Positions 44,292 through 56,200 of a stretch of DNA of 64,000 bases are shown piece after piece. Origin of the DNA: Melitaea cinxia (lineage: Eukaryota; Arthropoda; Insecta; Lepidoptera; Nymphalidae); contig NC_059419.1 in the NCBI RefSeq assembly GCF_905220565.1, forward strand, positions 8,919,326-8,983,325, given 5' to 3'. Both the position numbers and the translations under genes were made by a program. Under the pieces are notes generated by a model, which saw only the letters and a program-made list of their open reading frames with translations, ran no database searches and had not been told where the DNA came from. Each line of letters starts with the position of its first letter. The first letter of the stretch is position 1.

Positions 44292-47154
44292 ATCGGTGAA
44301 CATTTTGTATCAGAATGTAAGAGGTCTCCGAACAAAGACATCAGATTTTCTGTCCTTACTCGAGTCTTCGGGTTCGGACTTGTTCGCTATCACCGAGACC
44401 GGCTGCAGTGAGTCTGTTCAAAACGCGGAGATAATGTTACCGGGTTACTCTGTGCTGCGCTGCGACCGAGCCGACGGCCGCAAGCAGGGCGGGGTGCTGC
44501 TGGCGGCCACACCACGTTTCGTTTTGCGGCAAGTACCAACACCCGACGGCATTAATATAAACAGGTACAACTTTGAATTAGTTTGCGCAACTGTCTATGT
44601 ACAAAATAGGTTTCTGTTCGCCTGTTGTGTATTGTACATCCCACCGCACACTGAAGAAAATGAGTTTATGTTAATGTTTACGTTATTAGAAAAAATTTGT
44701 GTAAAATATAAAAATAATGTATTAATTTTAGGTGATTTTAATTTATTTTCTACTAATGATTATGTACGTAATTACTATGAATATTTCTTAGCCTTTTGTG
44801 AACTCGTTCAGTATAATGCAGTTCCTAACTGTAGTGGCAGGCAGCTAGACCTGGTGCTGAGCGGCCGCGTCGTCGGCGTGGCGGTAGCGGCGGCTGACGA
44901 GGCCTTGCGGCCGGTGGACGCGTACCACCCGCCGCTTGCTGTCACTGTCACTGTCACCGCTGCCGCCGCGGTTGCGAATCGCGGCAACAGTTACCAGGTA
45001 CTGCCTCGGGAACAGTATAAGCAGTGGAATTTTAACAAAGCTGACTTTGTCAAGTTGTACGGTTCAATCATGAACATAGACTGGACCGAATTATATTTAC
45101 TAAATGATCCCAATTCGGTTTTAAATTGTTTTTATGAAAAAATCACGTACGTTCTTGACGATTGTGTACCCGTTAAAAAAAATAAAAAACGTGAAGATAC
45201 TAGGTATATTTACCCGGTATGGTATACGTCGAAATTAATTAAAAATATACAGATAAAATACAATTTACATAAAACATATAAAATTAGTAAATCACCGAAA
45301 GATTACGAGGCGTTCTCTCGGTACAGGGCGAGAGTAAAGGCGGACACCGCGCTTGCTCATGACCGATACCGATACAGAGTACAGGACACCCTCGCTTCGG
45401 ATCCAAAAGCATTTTGGGATTACATAAGGGCGAAAAGGGGTACATCTAGGCGGTATGAATTAGTACAGAATGGACTTGCACTCTCAGATCAGGAATGTGC
45501 AACGATGTTTGCACAATTTTTCCATTCCGTTTATAATCCAGAGCCACCACGACTGGATGTTTCAGCAGTCAGCGCTACGGTGAGTGGCAGCGGGTACGTG
45601 CAGTTGACGCGCCTGACTCAGGCAGATGTGTGTCGGGCGCTGGCGCGGCTGCCACCGAAGCGCTCCGTTGGACCGGATGGCATTCCACCCTTCATCCTCA
45701 AGGACTGTCGTTTCGTGTTGGAGGAGCCGCTGTTGCATGTTTTTAATGCCTGTCTCGCAACTGCTACGTTTCCCGACAGGTGGAAGCTAACACGAGTGGT
45801 GCCGGTCCCAAAGGGACGAGGTGGTCCAGAACCAAGCGACTATCGACCAGTGGCACTTCTGAGCGCACCGGCCAAGATATTTGAGTCGGCAATTCATACC
45901 TCATTGTATGCGCAGGTGAGAGCCCGGTTGTCTGATGCACAGCACGGGTTTCGTCCTGGACGAGGGACATCCGGGAACCTGCTGCATTTGATGGCACAGG
46001 TGTGGCCAGTGGTCGATGCCAGGGGGCAGGTGGACGTCGCCTACTTCGATTTCCGGAAGGCGTTCGATACAGTTGATAATGACGTCCTGCTCTCAAAGCT
46101 GGCGGCTGTGGGGTGCACGCCTCATACGCTGGCCTTCTTTGCCAGTTATCTGCGGGACAGGCGTCAGTACGTCGACTGTGGCGGGCACTATTCGGAACAG
46201 TACTGGACAAGATCAGGAGTCAGCCAGGGCAGTAATTTAGGTCCCCTCCAATTTATCATTATGATAAACGATCTACCGGAGGTGATCCATGAGTCGACGT
46301 GCCTTTTATTTGCTGACGATCTGAAATTAGTACGCGAAGTGGGCGACACCTCGGATCACATCAAACTGCAGCGGGATATAGACAGGGTTGTAAGGTGGAG
46401 CCACGACAACAAATTATACTTTAACGTGGCTAAGTGCTCCGTGTTGTCTTTCAGCCGCGCGCGCTGTCCACGACATCACCCGTACCACATCGAAGGCGAG
46501 CCACTGCAGCGCGTCTCCGAGGTTAAAGATCTGGGTGTCCGGTTCACCGCTGATCTCAACTTTCGGGAACATATAGTCGGGGTATGCAAAAAAGCGTACC
46601 GGAACCTTGGCTTCATATTACGGCAATCGGTCGGCTTTGACAACTTTAAAGCTCTCCGGGCCTTGTATGATGCCTTGGTGAAGAGTCATTTGGAGTGTAG
46701 CTCGGTTGTGTGGGCCCCGAGTGAGATCAAATATAAAGCAATGGTAGAGCGGATACAGAACAAATTTGCTCGAGTTCTGTACCGGAAGTTATATGGGGTA
46801 TACCCTGGTTATCCGTTGCTGTACCCTACCTTGTTCGTTTTAGGCATGGTGGGGTACAGCACGTTGGAAACCAGGCGCGAAGTCTCCCTTGCTACGTACA
46901 TGTGGAAGGTTCTACGCGGTGAAACGGACAATCCAGCTATTCTCAAAGAACTCAGGCTGTGCGCGGTGGACAACGCGGTGCGGCGGAGACGACGCCCCAG
47001 CCTCCTGGCACTACCCCGGGCGCGCACCAACTTGTTGCGTGACGCCCCGCTAACACGAGCTATACGCACGCTTAACATAGTGGCCGACAGAATTGACTTA
47101 TTCAGTTGCACACTGAACGAGTTCACGAGGATCGTAACTGGAGTCGTCTCATAG
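44218..47154 (+). CDS. LINE ORF2: AP endonuclease and reverse transcriptase
   Basis: The first ATG is 44218 (the frame is open from upstream, overlapping ORF1), giving 978 residues. The endonuclease has its expected active-site residues: YQNVRG (about 31-36), AITETG with Glu (about 57-62), LGDFNL (about 171-176) and the His of YHPPL (about 236). TETG instead of the usual TETW is a small oddity. The RT domain follows: GPDGIPPFILK, HGFRPGRGTSGNLL, FDFRKAFDTVDN (first Asp, about 611), GVSQGSNLGPLQFI and LLFADDLKLV (about 695-704). No stop or frameshift is seen. The end of the protein is Arg-rich. It may be catalytically competent, but without ORF1 the copy is not autonomous. Confidence 0.9.
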   Translation: MPNSVSGCFFGDQQQQETNKQTKIRSVNILYQNVRGLRTKTSDFLSLLESSGSDLFAITETGCSESVQNAEIMLPGYSVLRCDRADGRKQGGVLLAATPRFVLRQVPTPDGININRYNFELVCATVYVQNRFLFACCVLYIPPHTEENEFMLMFTLLEKICVKYKNNVLILGDFNLFSTNDYVRNYYEYFLAFCELVQYNAVPNCSGRQLDLVLSGRVVGVAVAAADEALRPVDAYHPPLAVTVTVTAAAAVANRGNSYQVLPREQYKQWNFNKADFVKLYGSIMNIDWTELYLLNDPNSVLNCFYEKITYVLDDCVPVKKNKKREDTRYIYPVWYTSKLIKNIQIKYNLHKTYKISKSPKDYEAFSRYRARVKADTALAHDRYRYRVQDTLASDPKAFWDYIRAKRGTSRRYELVQNGLALSDQECATMFAQFFHSVYNPEPPRLDVSAVSATVSGSGYVQLTRLTQADVCRALARLPPKRSVGPDGIPPFILKDCRFVLEEPLLHVFNACLATATFPDRWKLTRVVPVPKGRGGPEPSDYRPVALLSAPAKIFESAIHTSLYAQVRARLSDAQHGFRPGRGTSGNLLHLMAQVWPVVDARGQVDVAYFDFRKAFDTVDNDVLLSKLAAVGCTPHTLAFFASYLRDRRQYVDCGGHYSEQYWTRSGVSQGSNLGPLQFIIMINDLPEVIHESTCLLFADDLKLVREVGDTSDHIKLQRDIDRVVRWSHDNKLYFNVAKCSVLSFSRARCPRHHPYHIEGEPLQRVSEVKDLGVRFTADLNFREHIVGVCKKAYRNLGFILRQSVGFDNFKALRALYDALVKSHLECSSVVWAPSEIKYKAMVERIQNKFARVLYRKLYGVYPGYPLLYPTLFVLGMVGYSTLETRREVSLATYMWKVLRGETDNPAILKELRLCAVDNAVRRRRRPSLLALPRARTNLLRDAPLTRAIRTLNIVADRIDLFSCTLNEFTRIVTGVVS

Positions 47155-47643
47155 AAATTAAATTGAAATCGGTTTTATTTGTTTTGACATTTATATTATA
47201 CTTTCCTTTTATAGTTCGACGAATTTCATTTTTTTATGAGTTATGTAATTTTAATTATGTTTTATTGACTATGTTTCAAATTTGTATATTTTGATATTTT
47301 ATTTTATTGTATTAATTGCATTTTTATCATGTATTTAATTGGATTTTATTTTTACTGACTAGGTTTAAATTTTTTTTATTGGTTTTAATTTATTTTATTT
47401 TTAATGAAAATTATTAAATTGACGAAATTATTATAGTTTTTATTAATATAGATTATGTAATTTGACTATGTATTGTGAATTTTTAATAATAACTTAGTTT
47501 TATTTTGTTAAATGAAATAATGGAATTGAATATGATGTCAATTTTTATATTTGTATCTTCATATGACATGTATTTAATACGATAACGACACTAACGCATT
47601 AGGATAATATCCTGTAATGTTAGATGTATGATGGAATAAATAA

Positions 47644-47678
<35 letters not shown>

Positions 47679-47687
47679 TTTGATTAC

Positions 47688-47828
47688 ACTGGTCCACAAA
47701 TTGCTCTATACCTTTGACTAGATCCATCTGGAATTGGGATGTAAGGATCAATTGGAGACTACATTCAGATTCAGCGCATCGAAATACATAAACCAAACCA
47801 AGTCAAAGGTACAGAGCACTTTTTAGTG
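47688..47828. repeat. Small foldback element after the LINE tail
   Basis: TGCTCTATACCTTTGACT (47702-47719) is mirrored with one mismatch by AGTCAAAGGTACAGAGCA (47801-47818). Confidence 0.7.
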
Positions 47829-48002
47829 CGCCTGTGTTATCTACCGTTGCAAGTTTGGTTTATATATGTACAATAGATATAATAGACATTTATTAAAGAA
47901 TAGGATATTAGTCGACCGATGTGCATAGCCTAAAACATAGGCATTCAATTGCTTACCTTGGGACAAACGACTGAGTCTATGCTAAACAAATTTATTAAAA
48001 AT

Positions 48003-48262
48003 ACTAGCTGTGCCCGCGACTTCGTCCGCGTGGATTTTAACCAAAAAATTATTGTTTTGTTCGCAGAGTCATAACATAAATAAATTTCTCAAATAAAAGT
48101 AGCCTAAGTTACTCCTTACTATATCAGCTATATGTCAGTAAAAGTCTCGTCAAAATCGGCCCAGCCATTTCAGAGATTAGCCGGAACAAACTGACAGAAA
48201 GACAAAAATTGTAAAAAATGTTATTTTGGGCTATGTATCGTGTATACATCCATATGCATTTA
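48003..48262 (+). repeat. Interspersed repeat D
   Basis: It starts ACTAGCTGTGCCCGCGACTT and CGTCCGCGTGGATTTTAACC, then AATCGGCCCAGCCATTTCAG and ACAGAAAGACAAAAATTGTA. Closely matches 58870-59110. Confidence 0.85.
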
Positions 48263-50526
48263 GTAAAAAGCGGTTTTTTGAATATTACAAACAGACACTC
48301 CAATTTTATTTATTTATATAAATAATATCTTTAATCCTACATAATAACATAGTCCCACATAATCTAATATTAAAACTGCGTAAAGAATTATTTCGTCAAT
48401 TCTTTTGTAGACATTCGTGGTTTCAAGGACGCCACCCTCTACCTTCCAACCTCGAAACGCCCTAATGACAGCTCTATTGTATTCTTCGAATCGATTTTTA
48501 AATCGACTTTTAATAATCTGTATATCTTTCTATACTATATTTTTTTTTTCTTGTCAGGTAAAAGTTTGTATAAAACAAAATTGAAATTACAGTACATACC
48601 TATAAAGTTCGCCAGGTGAACTAGTAAAACAATCATTTAAAATTCGGTAATCGCAATTGATAGCAGATCATCCATGTTTACTTACTGACGTGTATGCTAA
48701 GCGTATAAAGTATCCTTTGTTGTTACGAAACAAAACAACCTGTTGCTAACGGGATGTAAGTTGTTTATAGTCTTTTGTAGGAAACTAGTGATGTGAGGAT
48801 TGATAAATTTGCATTGTTTTTTTTTTTTTTCAGAATAGTTGCTTTTCGCGGGTTTTCTTGTGTATTGTCTATCCTTTGGAAATTTCAGAATAGAAAATAG
48901 TCTAGTTTAGTTTTAGTTCAGTTGTTCTGGTTAAGTTTAAGTAACAAACATCCACCCAGAAATTGATTGGAATTTATTTTTAATATCTTTAAAATTTCAA
49001 ATCAATTTACAAAATAAAAAAAAATCAAAAAAAATAAATATGAAATTTGAAATTGGATTGACTGTCTTTAAATAATTGTATCAAAATAAGTGATCAAAAT
49101 GTGTTCTAATTGTTTGCCTATCATTTTAATAATTAGGACACAACCATACAACAATAAAACGTACGAACGATGTACATGTAACACGTATTATAGACTTGAC
49201 AGCGCATGCGTGGGTAACTTCCTGATAGCCTACCTTGTTAGTTATCACTATCTATATATATTATCTTTGAAAAGTTAAAATACTATTCATTTTTTTAATA
49301 ACGTTCATTTCCGTTCTACATGACGTTATTAACATAATATTTTTATAAAATTATTTTGATAACGTCACGTAGAACGTAGAACTGAAAAGACACAACACAG
49401 ATTAATCGGTACGGTTGAGATTACAACCTCAATTTTAACGACCATAGGAATAGTGTGTTTCTCAGTTAACCCTTAACCTAAAACAACACAAATATTTAAG
49501 AAGATCTTATCTATTACGTAAGTGTGTTTGTTAGGTACAACAACGTAACACTAAACAAAAATCTTTAAAAAAATCGTGTCCGTCACCTTGAGAATAACCC
49601 AACGCAAAGCACTGTACAATAGCTCAATCAAGACAGCGGATTTTCGGCGTTACATTAAACGGTAGCTCTACGCCGTGTTGACAGACTCGTCCAAACAAAA
49701 CGAAAAATATTTGAAACATTCACAAAGTAATACGTACCTTACGCCGTTTTAAACACGATCCATTATTTGTTGAAGCTAAAAGTCATGCATATTTCAAAGA
49801 ATTTTGTGTAATCAGCAATAACGGAAGAAAACAGAAACAAAAGTGTATTGTTTTTGCATATAATTAAATGTTAAAATACGTTCGAAAACAGAATTATAAT
49901 CGCTTCAATTAGGGTACACTTTTACACAATTCTACCAACGATAACATTTGAAAGTAAACTCATTTGTAATAGTCGATTTTATAAAACAGAGTTAAACTTG
50001 AAATTGTTCGTTTGAAATTTACACTATATGAGACTTGCTTTTTTAATCTTTTTTTTAAATAGAGGGTTTATTCACACCCTGACCCTCATTTTTACACGCT
50101 TAATCTTACACACAGCGCTAAAGATATATTTGCACAATTTTATACAATTGTTTTGCTTCTTCGCTAAAAGGAAAAGATAGGATATTATTAACCCCTATGT
50201 TATTACATTTTGTTCTGTATAAAAACCTCTCTTGACTCGTTTCTTGAAGACTTGCTTTGAAAGGTATTAAATAAGTTCCAACCCTCCAAATAAGCGCCTA
50301 TTAAATGTTGGTAAAATAAAAGTGTTGTCCACTAATAAAAAAATACAAAGCACAAGAACAGACATCACTAAAAAAAGGAAGATGACTTTTAAAAATGTTT
50401 TGAATTTTGTAACAGAGAAAACAGAAGATTTTTAAAAGTCAAATGGGGTACGTACTCGTAATCTTCATTTGTAAACTATGTTTTGTATGCTGTGTAATTC
50501 GCAATTTTAAACAATTTTTATTGAAT
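48263..50526. other. Upstream/intron DNA with one small hairpin
   Basis: No supported exon. A 17-bp hairpin with one mismatch lies at 49313-49329 and 49359-49375 (GTTCTACATGACGTTAT and its mirror). Confidence 0.5.
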
Positions 50527-50665
50527 TTTCTAATGTTTACGCGAATTTTAATTCTCATTATAATGAAACAACTTTTTCGTATTTCATCGCGTTTTATTAA
50601 GTTTTCTTAGATACCCCACGTTTCGGATACTTTACAGCAACCATGGTCACGGGAAGACTGAGGTG
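50527..50665 (+). mobile_element. Element E fragment
   Basis: TTCTAATGTTTACGCGAATT, ATAATGAAACAACTTTTTCG, CCCCACGTTTCGGATACTTT, ACAGCAACCATGGTCACGGG. The mirrored right end is not seen. Confidence 0.75.
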
Positions 50666-52565
50666 TCAGAAGAACGTTACATAGTTGACATAGTTACGTA
50701 CTTATTTAGGACTTAGTGTCTAACTAAGTCTGTCCGCAAGCTGTGAACATAGTCTAGACAAAGCTAGCCATTATATTAGATTTGATAAACCACAGGTCCT
50801 CGCAAAAGAGTTCTCAAACATGGATGATCCTAACTTCAATAGAGAAGATGGCTGGCTATTTTACCACTTACTTGGGATCCCATTATTAAAATAATTAAAT
50901 CAAAAACCAAACATAATATGCCACAGATTAAAGACTCAGCTAGCACTTTCTGCGTAGAGAAGACTAATTAAAAGATTGATAATGGACTATCCTATATAAA
51001 AATATTTTTTCAATTCGAAACAGTAGTTTCTGAGATTAGCGCGCTTAAAGAAAGAAACAATCAAACTTTTCAGCTTTCTTATATTAATGTAGATGCATAC
51101 GCGACTTTTTTAATTGATGTAGTTGTAATATATATGTGATCGGTAGTTCCATTTACCGGATGCTGATTGTTGGATATTACCCCGAAGTTCCCAGTGGAAA
51201 AGTCTTGCCCACAGTTCTTTAAATCCCTAAAATTCTGTACCAAATGCCAATCTTCTACGAAAACACAAATCACAAACACCCTCGTCTACACGTCAAAATA
51301 AACAAGTATTCCCGTGAGATCTCTTTTATCTTCTAATGACGCTATCAAGGCCACGAGCAACTGTTTTAATTATTTTTTCTTTGAAATATTTATGAGTATC
51401 AAAGGACCGAATTCCAAACATTTTTGTCTGTAGATCGTTTTAAGATGAAGAAAGAGAACTTCAACAGCTGTGTTTCATCGCGTAGTACACTGTTTTTATA
51501 CTTCCTATCCTCATACATAGAATAGAACTGTTCATTTTTTTCTTCAGAAATACAAATTAAAAAAACATAATAGTAACGAAAAAACGAGTGTGCTTTAGAT
51601 CCCACGACTAAAGTACAACTTCCTTAGCTCCATCTAACTTACATCTCCCTCTCAACTTCCGTTCGCCTCGCCCTATCACACTTTTCTTAACGCTCTCGTC
51701 ACGTGTTCACCAGCTTACTCCTCAAGTCAAGCGTTCGTAAAGAAGTTTTACTTCAATAAGAAATTAATGATGATGTTTATTTTACTTAAACTTGAGCTAA
51801 TAGCTATCTCATACCTATAACTTTACAATACACCATCCAAGGTATTTCCGATTTATTGTTAATAAATTGAATTTCGATTGACAGTAACGATAACACCTCT
51901 AGACATTGATATTTCATCGTTAAGAATATATTCCTAAGTGATTCCTATCCTTAAAACGAGTAAAACTAACGGGTTTGTCTAGTATGTTTATATAATTAAT
52001 TGCAATCGATCTCAATTTTTTCTCAAACCGAATAAGGGCACCGCCCAACCTTTTTGTTACATCTTAATTTTCGTTTACTTATAATTAAACTATAATTTTA
52101 TCATGATGAACTTCCTAAGGTAACTAATCTATAAGTATTACTTTAATTTCAATACAATAAACATCACAATTTAATTTTTCATTTAATGTTTTGTCGATAA
52201 AAATGATTATTGAGAATCAAATGGACGATCGGAAATAGACATGTATTGTCAGCTTTTTTTAGGCTTTTTGACCATGACCTACTTATCTTTAGCAGATTGT
52301 TTTCTTTTATATCATTTAAGCTTTAGTCAGCGTCAGATGTTTAAGTTTTTAAGAATCGATCATTAGTTCTGAATTAGATTGCTTCGTTTTTTTTTACAAA
52401 AGTTTTGCGTATTACATTTTGTTATGTTGGAAGTTTGTAATGAGTGAAATTAACGGTAAAAACGCTTTGCATTTTGAATATCAAAGTTAAAAGTTTTGAC
52501 TAACACAAAGAATAGTCCTAAAATTGGATGATTGATTACGACAACCATTTTTAACTTATTTTATA
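50666..52565. other. DNA upstream of Itpr coding start, nothing recognised
   Basis: No clear exon or promoter element. A pyrimidine-rich patch at 51615-51700 (CATCTCCCTCTCAACTTCCG) has no coding support. Confidence 0.45.
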
Positions 52566-52930
52566 ACTAGCTGTGTCCTGCGGTTTCGCTTGCGTAAATT
52601 TGAGGAAAAAAACGTAATAAAATTATTATACAGCCGTTCTTGGTAAATGAACTGTCTAATAAATAAAAAAGTGCGTGCATACAAAGTACACATTTCAGAA
52701 GTGACACTTCTTTGGCAAACTAATTTTTAAATCTCGTTTATATTTATACCAATCTAAAGCTTTAGATTTCCGTTCCAGCGCCATCGACATAAACGTTGCC
52801 GTTTCATCAAAACGTTGCCGTTTCATCCGTAAAAAATTTACCCTCATGCGCCTGAATAAGTTACACTTCAAAAATAATTTTTCAATTCGAACCGTGAGAA
52901 TCCTTATATTAGGGCGTAACAAACAAACAA
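52566..52930 (+). repeat. Interspersed repeat D-type with 18-bp direct repeat
   Basis: It starts AACTAGCTGTGTCCTGCGGT. AACGTTGCCGTTTCATC is duplicated at about 52793 and 52811. It ends TTAGGGCGTAACAAACAAAC. Confidence 0.65.
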
Positions 52931-53139
52931 ATTCATAAGCTTTATAGTATTAGTATTTATTTTATAAATCTATTATCTTTACTACTACTATTTTAATTAT
53001 TTTAATTTTAACGTTTTGTAGTTAATTTTAAATAGCTGTTTAGCCTCTAGGTTCTAAACTAAAATTGAACGTTTTAAAATAAAATAATAGATGTATCGAA
53101 AAAATAATGTGATATTTACAATACCCTCTTATTTTGCAG

Positions 53140-53257
53140 GTGTTGCATGGTAGGAGTAAGGAGAGTGGGTCAAGATGGGTGACAGCTTCCTGCACCTGGG
53201 CGACATCGTGTCCCTATTTGCGGAGGGTTCTGTAGCGGGATTCTTGAGTACGTTAGG
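53140..53257 (+). CDS. Itpr: Itpr first coding exon
   Basis: The acceptor TTTTGCAG at 53139 shows that an upstream non-coding exon exists. There are 35 bases of 5' UTR, then ATG 53175 (context TCAAGATGG). It reads MGDSFLHLGDIVSLFAEGSV, and ends in phase 2 at GG|GTAAGT. Family members usually have a few more residues between MGD and SFLHLGD. Confidence 0.93.
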
Positions 53258-56200
53258 GTAAGTTAAAAAAAAAAATGTACAAAAAAAAATTTGGCGACGT
53301 GTTAACGCACAGTAAACGATATCAGCGCTGGAATGCGGCTCTTGCGCTGGCGTTCGCTGGTTCGATCCCCGCAATTGGCATACTTTTGTATCATCACAGC
53401 AGCCTTTCGCAGTCCATTACTGGAACACAGGCCTCCACAAGTTCACGCCAAAAATGACGTGAACTCATGTGTTTTGCCCATAGTGCCCACAAATATCTAC
53501 CCACATTCAAAGAGTTAACATCGTTTCACGACACTCCCGATTTTTAATTGTTTATCTTAGTTTAAAATCAGTGATTAGCAGTTTGAATTATTAACTTTTT
53601 TAGTATTCTGTTTTCTGATTAACTGAACAAACTTTCACGGTGTTTTGAAGTGCGCCTAGTGAGAAATAACAAAGAAAATTTTTCAAATAATTGTGAACCT
53701 TGACCTACGACAACTACCCGTACAGCTGACTATCTAAGACCGTTCAACTGTGCCACTGACCCCTGCGTGTGTTACTGTTGATACTTCGTTCGCTTCATTT
53801 TTATTCTAACGCAACCGCTATATTTCTAAAAAATGAATACTTCTAAATGTGCTGGATGTTTAAGTGACATAAAAAACTCTGCATCTTTGAATTGCGTACG
53901 ATGCAAAAGCAAGTATCATGTTGTCTGCTCCAGACACTCGATGTTGGAGTACAGTGAAATGACCCCGGATACAAAAAGTATGTGGATCTGCGATCTCTGC
54001 CGTTGTAATGAGCCGAAAAGAGGCAGCAATTCAAATACCCCTGTGCGTGCCTCAACACCTACCGTCCAACAGGATTATGTAACTCAGCGGAATAAAAAAT
54101 CATGTGCTTGCCTATCTGCTGATGTAATTCGTGACATTGTGGGCGAGGAGCTTCGTCAGATCCTAGCCACGGAATTTAATTCGAGGCTGCAAGAAATTCA
54201 CAGCCTGGTATCATCGCTTGAGTCATCCATATCCTGTTTAAAAAAGGAATGCTCTGAACAGGCGAGTTTGTTAGAAGCGGTGCGAGCAGAGAAAGAATCA
54301 CTTCTTTCTAAGAATGATCAACTTAATACCCGCGTTATGCAGTTGGAGCAACAATCTCGGGCATGCAATATCGAGATACACTGCGTGCCAGAACACAAAA
54401 ATGAAAATATAATGAGCACTGTACAACAACTTGCTAAAGTCATTAAGCATCCGATCGACGAAGAAAAAATACATTTCTGCGCCAGGATTGCGAAGATGAA
54501 TAAGACCAGTCCTCGACCTAGATCAATTTTGGTGAAATTCAACAGTCCACGCCTTCGTGATGAATTCCTGGCCGCAACAAGCAGGTTCAACAGGAACAAC
54601 GCTGACAAATTGAACAGCAGTCATCTGGGTATCGCAAGTTCGAAAAAGGAGCCTATATACGTGTCGGAGCACCTAGCGCCTGATACAAAAATGTTGTTCG
54701 CCGCCGCTCGTCGCAAGAGTAAGGAAGTAAATTATAAATTTGTGTGGGTGCGTGACGGTAAAATTTATATGAGAAAATCTGAAAACTCGAAGTACATTCA
54801 GATACGTGATCATGACACTATTAAAAATTTATCATAAATATACGCTAAAGTTGACTTATTTTTATATACAAAAAAAGGCTTTTTAAATGGTTTGTCTATT
54901 TATTACCAGAATGTCAGGGGTCTTAGAACTAAAACTGTTGAGTTATTTAATAGTGTAGTTTGTAATTCATTTGATATTATAATATTGACGGAAACTTGGT
55001 TAAATAATAGTATTTTTGACTCAGAGTTATTCGATAACAGCAGGTATGTTGTCTACAGACGCGACCGCATGACTAGCGGATTTCATAATAGGAAGGATGG
55101 TGGTGGGGTTCTAATTGCCGTTTCTAAACATTTAAGATCTTATCGTCTGCAAAGTTTCGAATCTAATTGTGAGGACATATGGATTGGATTGGAAATTGAT
55201 AATAAAGGTAGGGTTAAGGAGAATATTTATATATGTGGTGTATACATCCCACCCCCTGTTCAAAAACATATACTTAAGCAATTTATCGACAATACTAACA
55301 GAGTGTTGCAGTCCTTTGTTGGCACTTCGTTAGTAGTGGGTGATTTTAATTTAGGTGGCATGTCATGGTCTATGAACACTGATAACCATTCAACTATTTC
55401 TACCAGCACACTACATACCATCCTGTCTGACTTTTTAACCCTCAATGACTTGACTCAGCACAATTTTGTAAATAATGACAAAAATAAAATTCTTGACTTG
55501 GTACTTTCAAACAAATCTGTAAACAATCTGTGTGAATGCTTGGATCCGCTTATTTCTGTAGACGTTTTACATCCACCTTTAACGTTTTCCTTGAATGTCG
55601 AACCCGCACCTGATTTGCTTCCCGATAACAATGCTCCTAGGTACTGCTTTCGCAAAGCAGATTACGAGAAAATTCAACAAGAATTAAAAACAATTCGTTG
55701 GGATTATTTATTAGGGGCGGATGACTCTGTTGATACTATGGTTGAGGTATTTTATAATCAGCTACGGATTCTCATCCGAAAACATGTGCCATTATTTAAG
55801 CCCAGAAATCACAAATATCCATTTTGGTTTAGTCAAGGCCTAATAAATTGTATAAAAGAGAAATATAAATACAGAATAAAAATACGCAAATATAACAACC
55901 CCCGCGATGTTTTGGTGTTTGAGCTATTGAGAAAGCGATGTGCCAAATTATTAAAAGAATCCCACGCTAAATACATGGAGCGTTTAGAACTATCGCTGCG
56001 ATCGAATCCGAAGTTGTTCTGGTCCTACCTAAGGAAGCAAAAAAAATGTAATTTTTATCCAGCTGAAATGCAGCTTAATCATTCAGCGGTTGCCCGGGGT
56101 GCGGATATATCTAACCTCTTCGCTGACCACTTTTCAACAGCTTATTCCACTACACCATTCTTTTCTTTGGGTTCTTATAATCCTCCTGAATCACAGCCAT

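Larger units (their letters stand above)
44028..47676 (+). mobile_element. Jockey-like LINE, 5'-truncated, intact ORF2
   Basis: A non-LTR retrotransposon copying itself by target-primed reverse transcription. It retains the C-terminus of ORF1, a whole ORF2, a 3' UTR of about 490 bp and a 31-A tail (47646-47676). The 5' end is cut inside ORF1, near 44028. I found no clear target-site duplication. The coding part is much richer in GC than its surroundings. Confidence 0.88.

Noticed and set aside
45764..46210. 148-codon ORF antisense to LINE ORF2
   Set aside because: Shadow of a GC-rich coding frame.
48263..53139. Additional Itpr upstream exons
   Set aside because: Several AG and GT sites exist, but no pair bounds a convincing exon.
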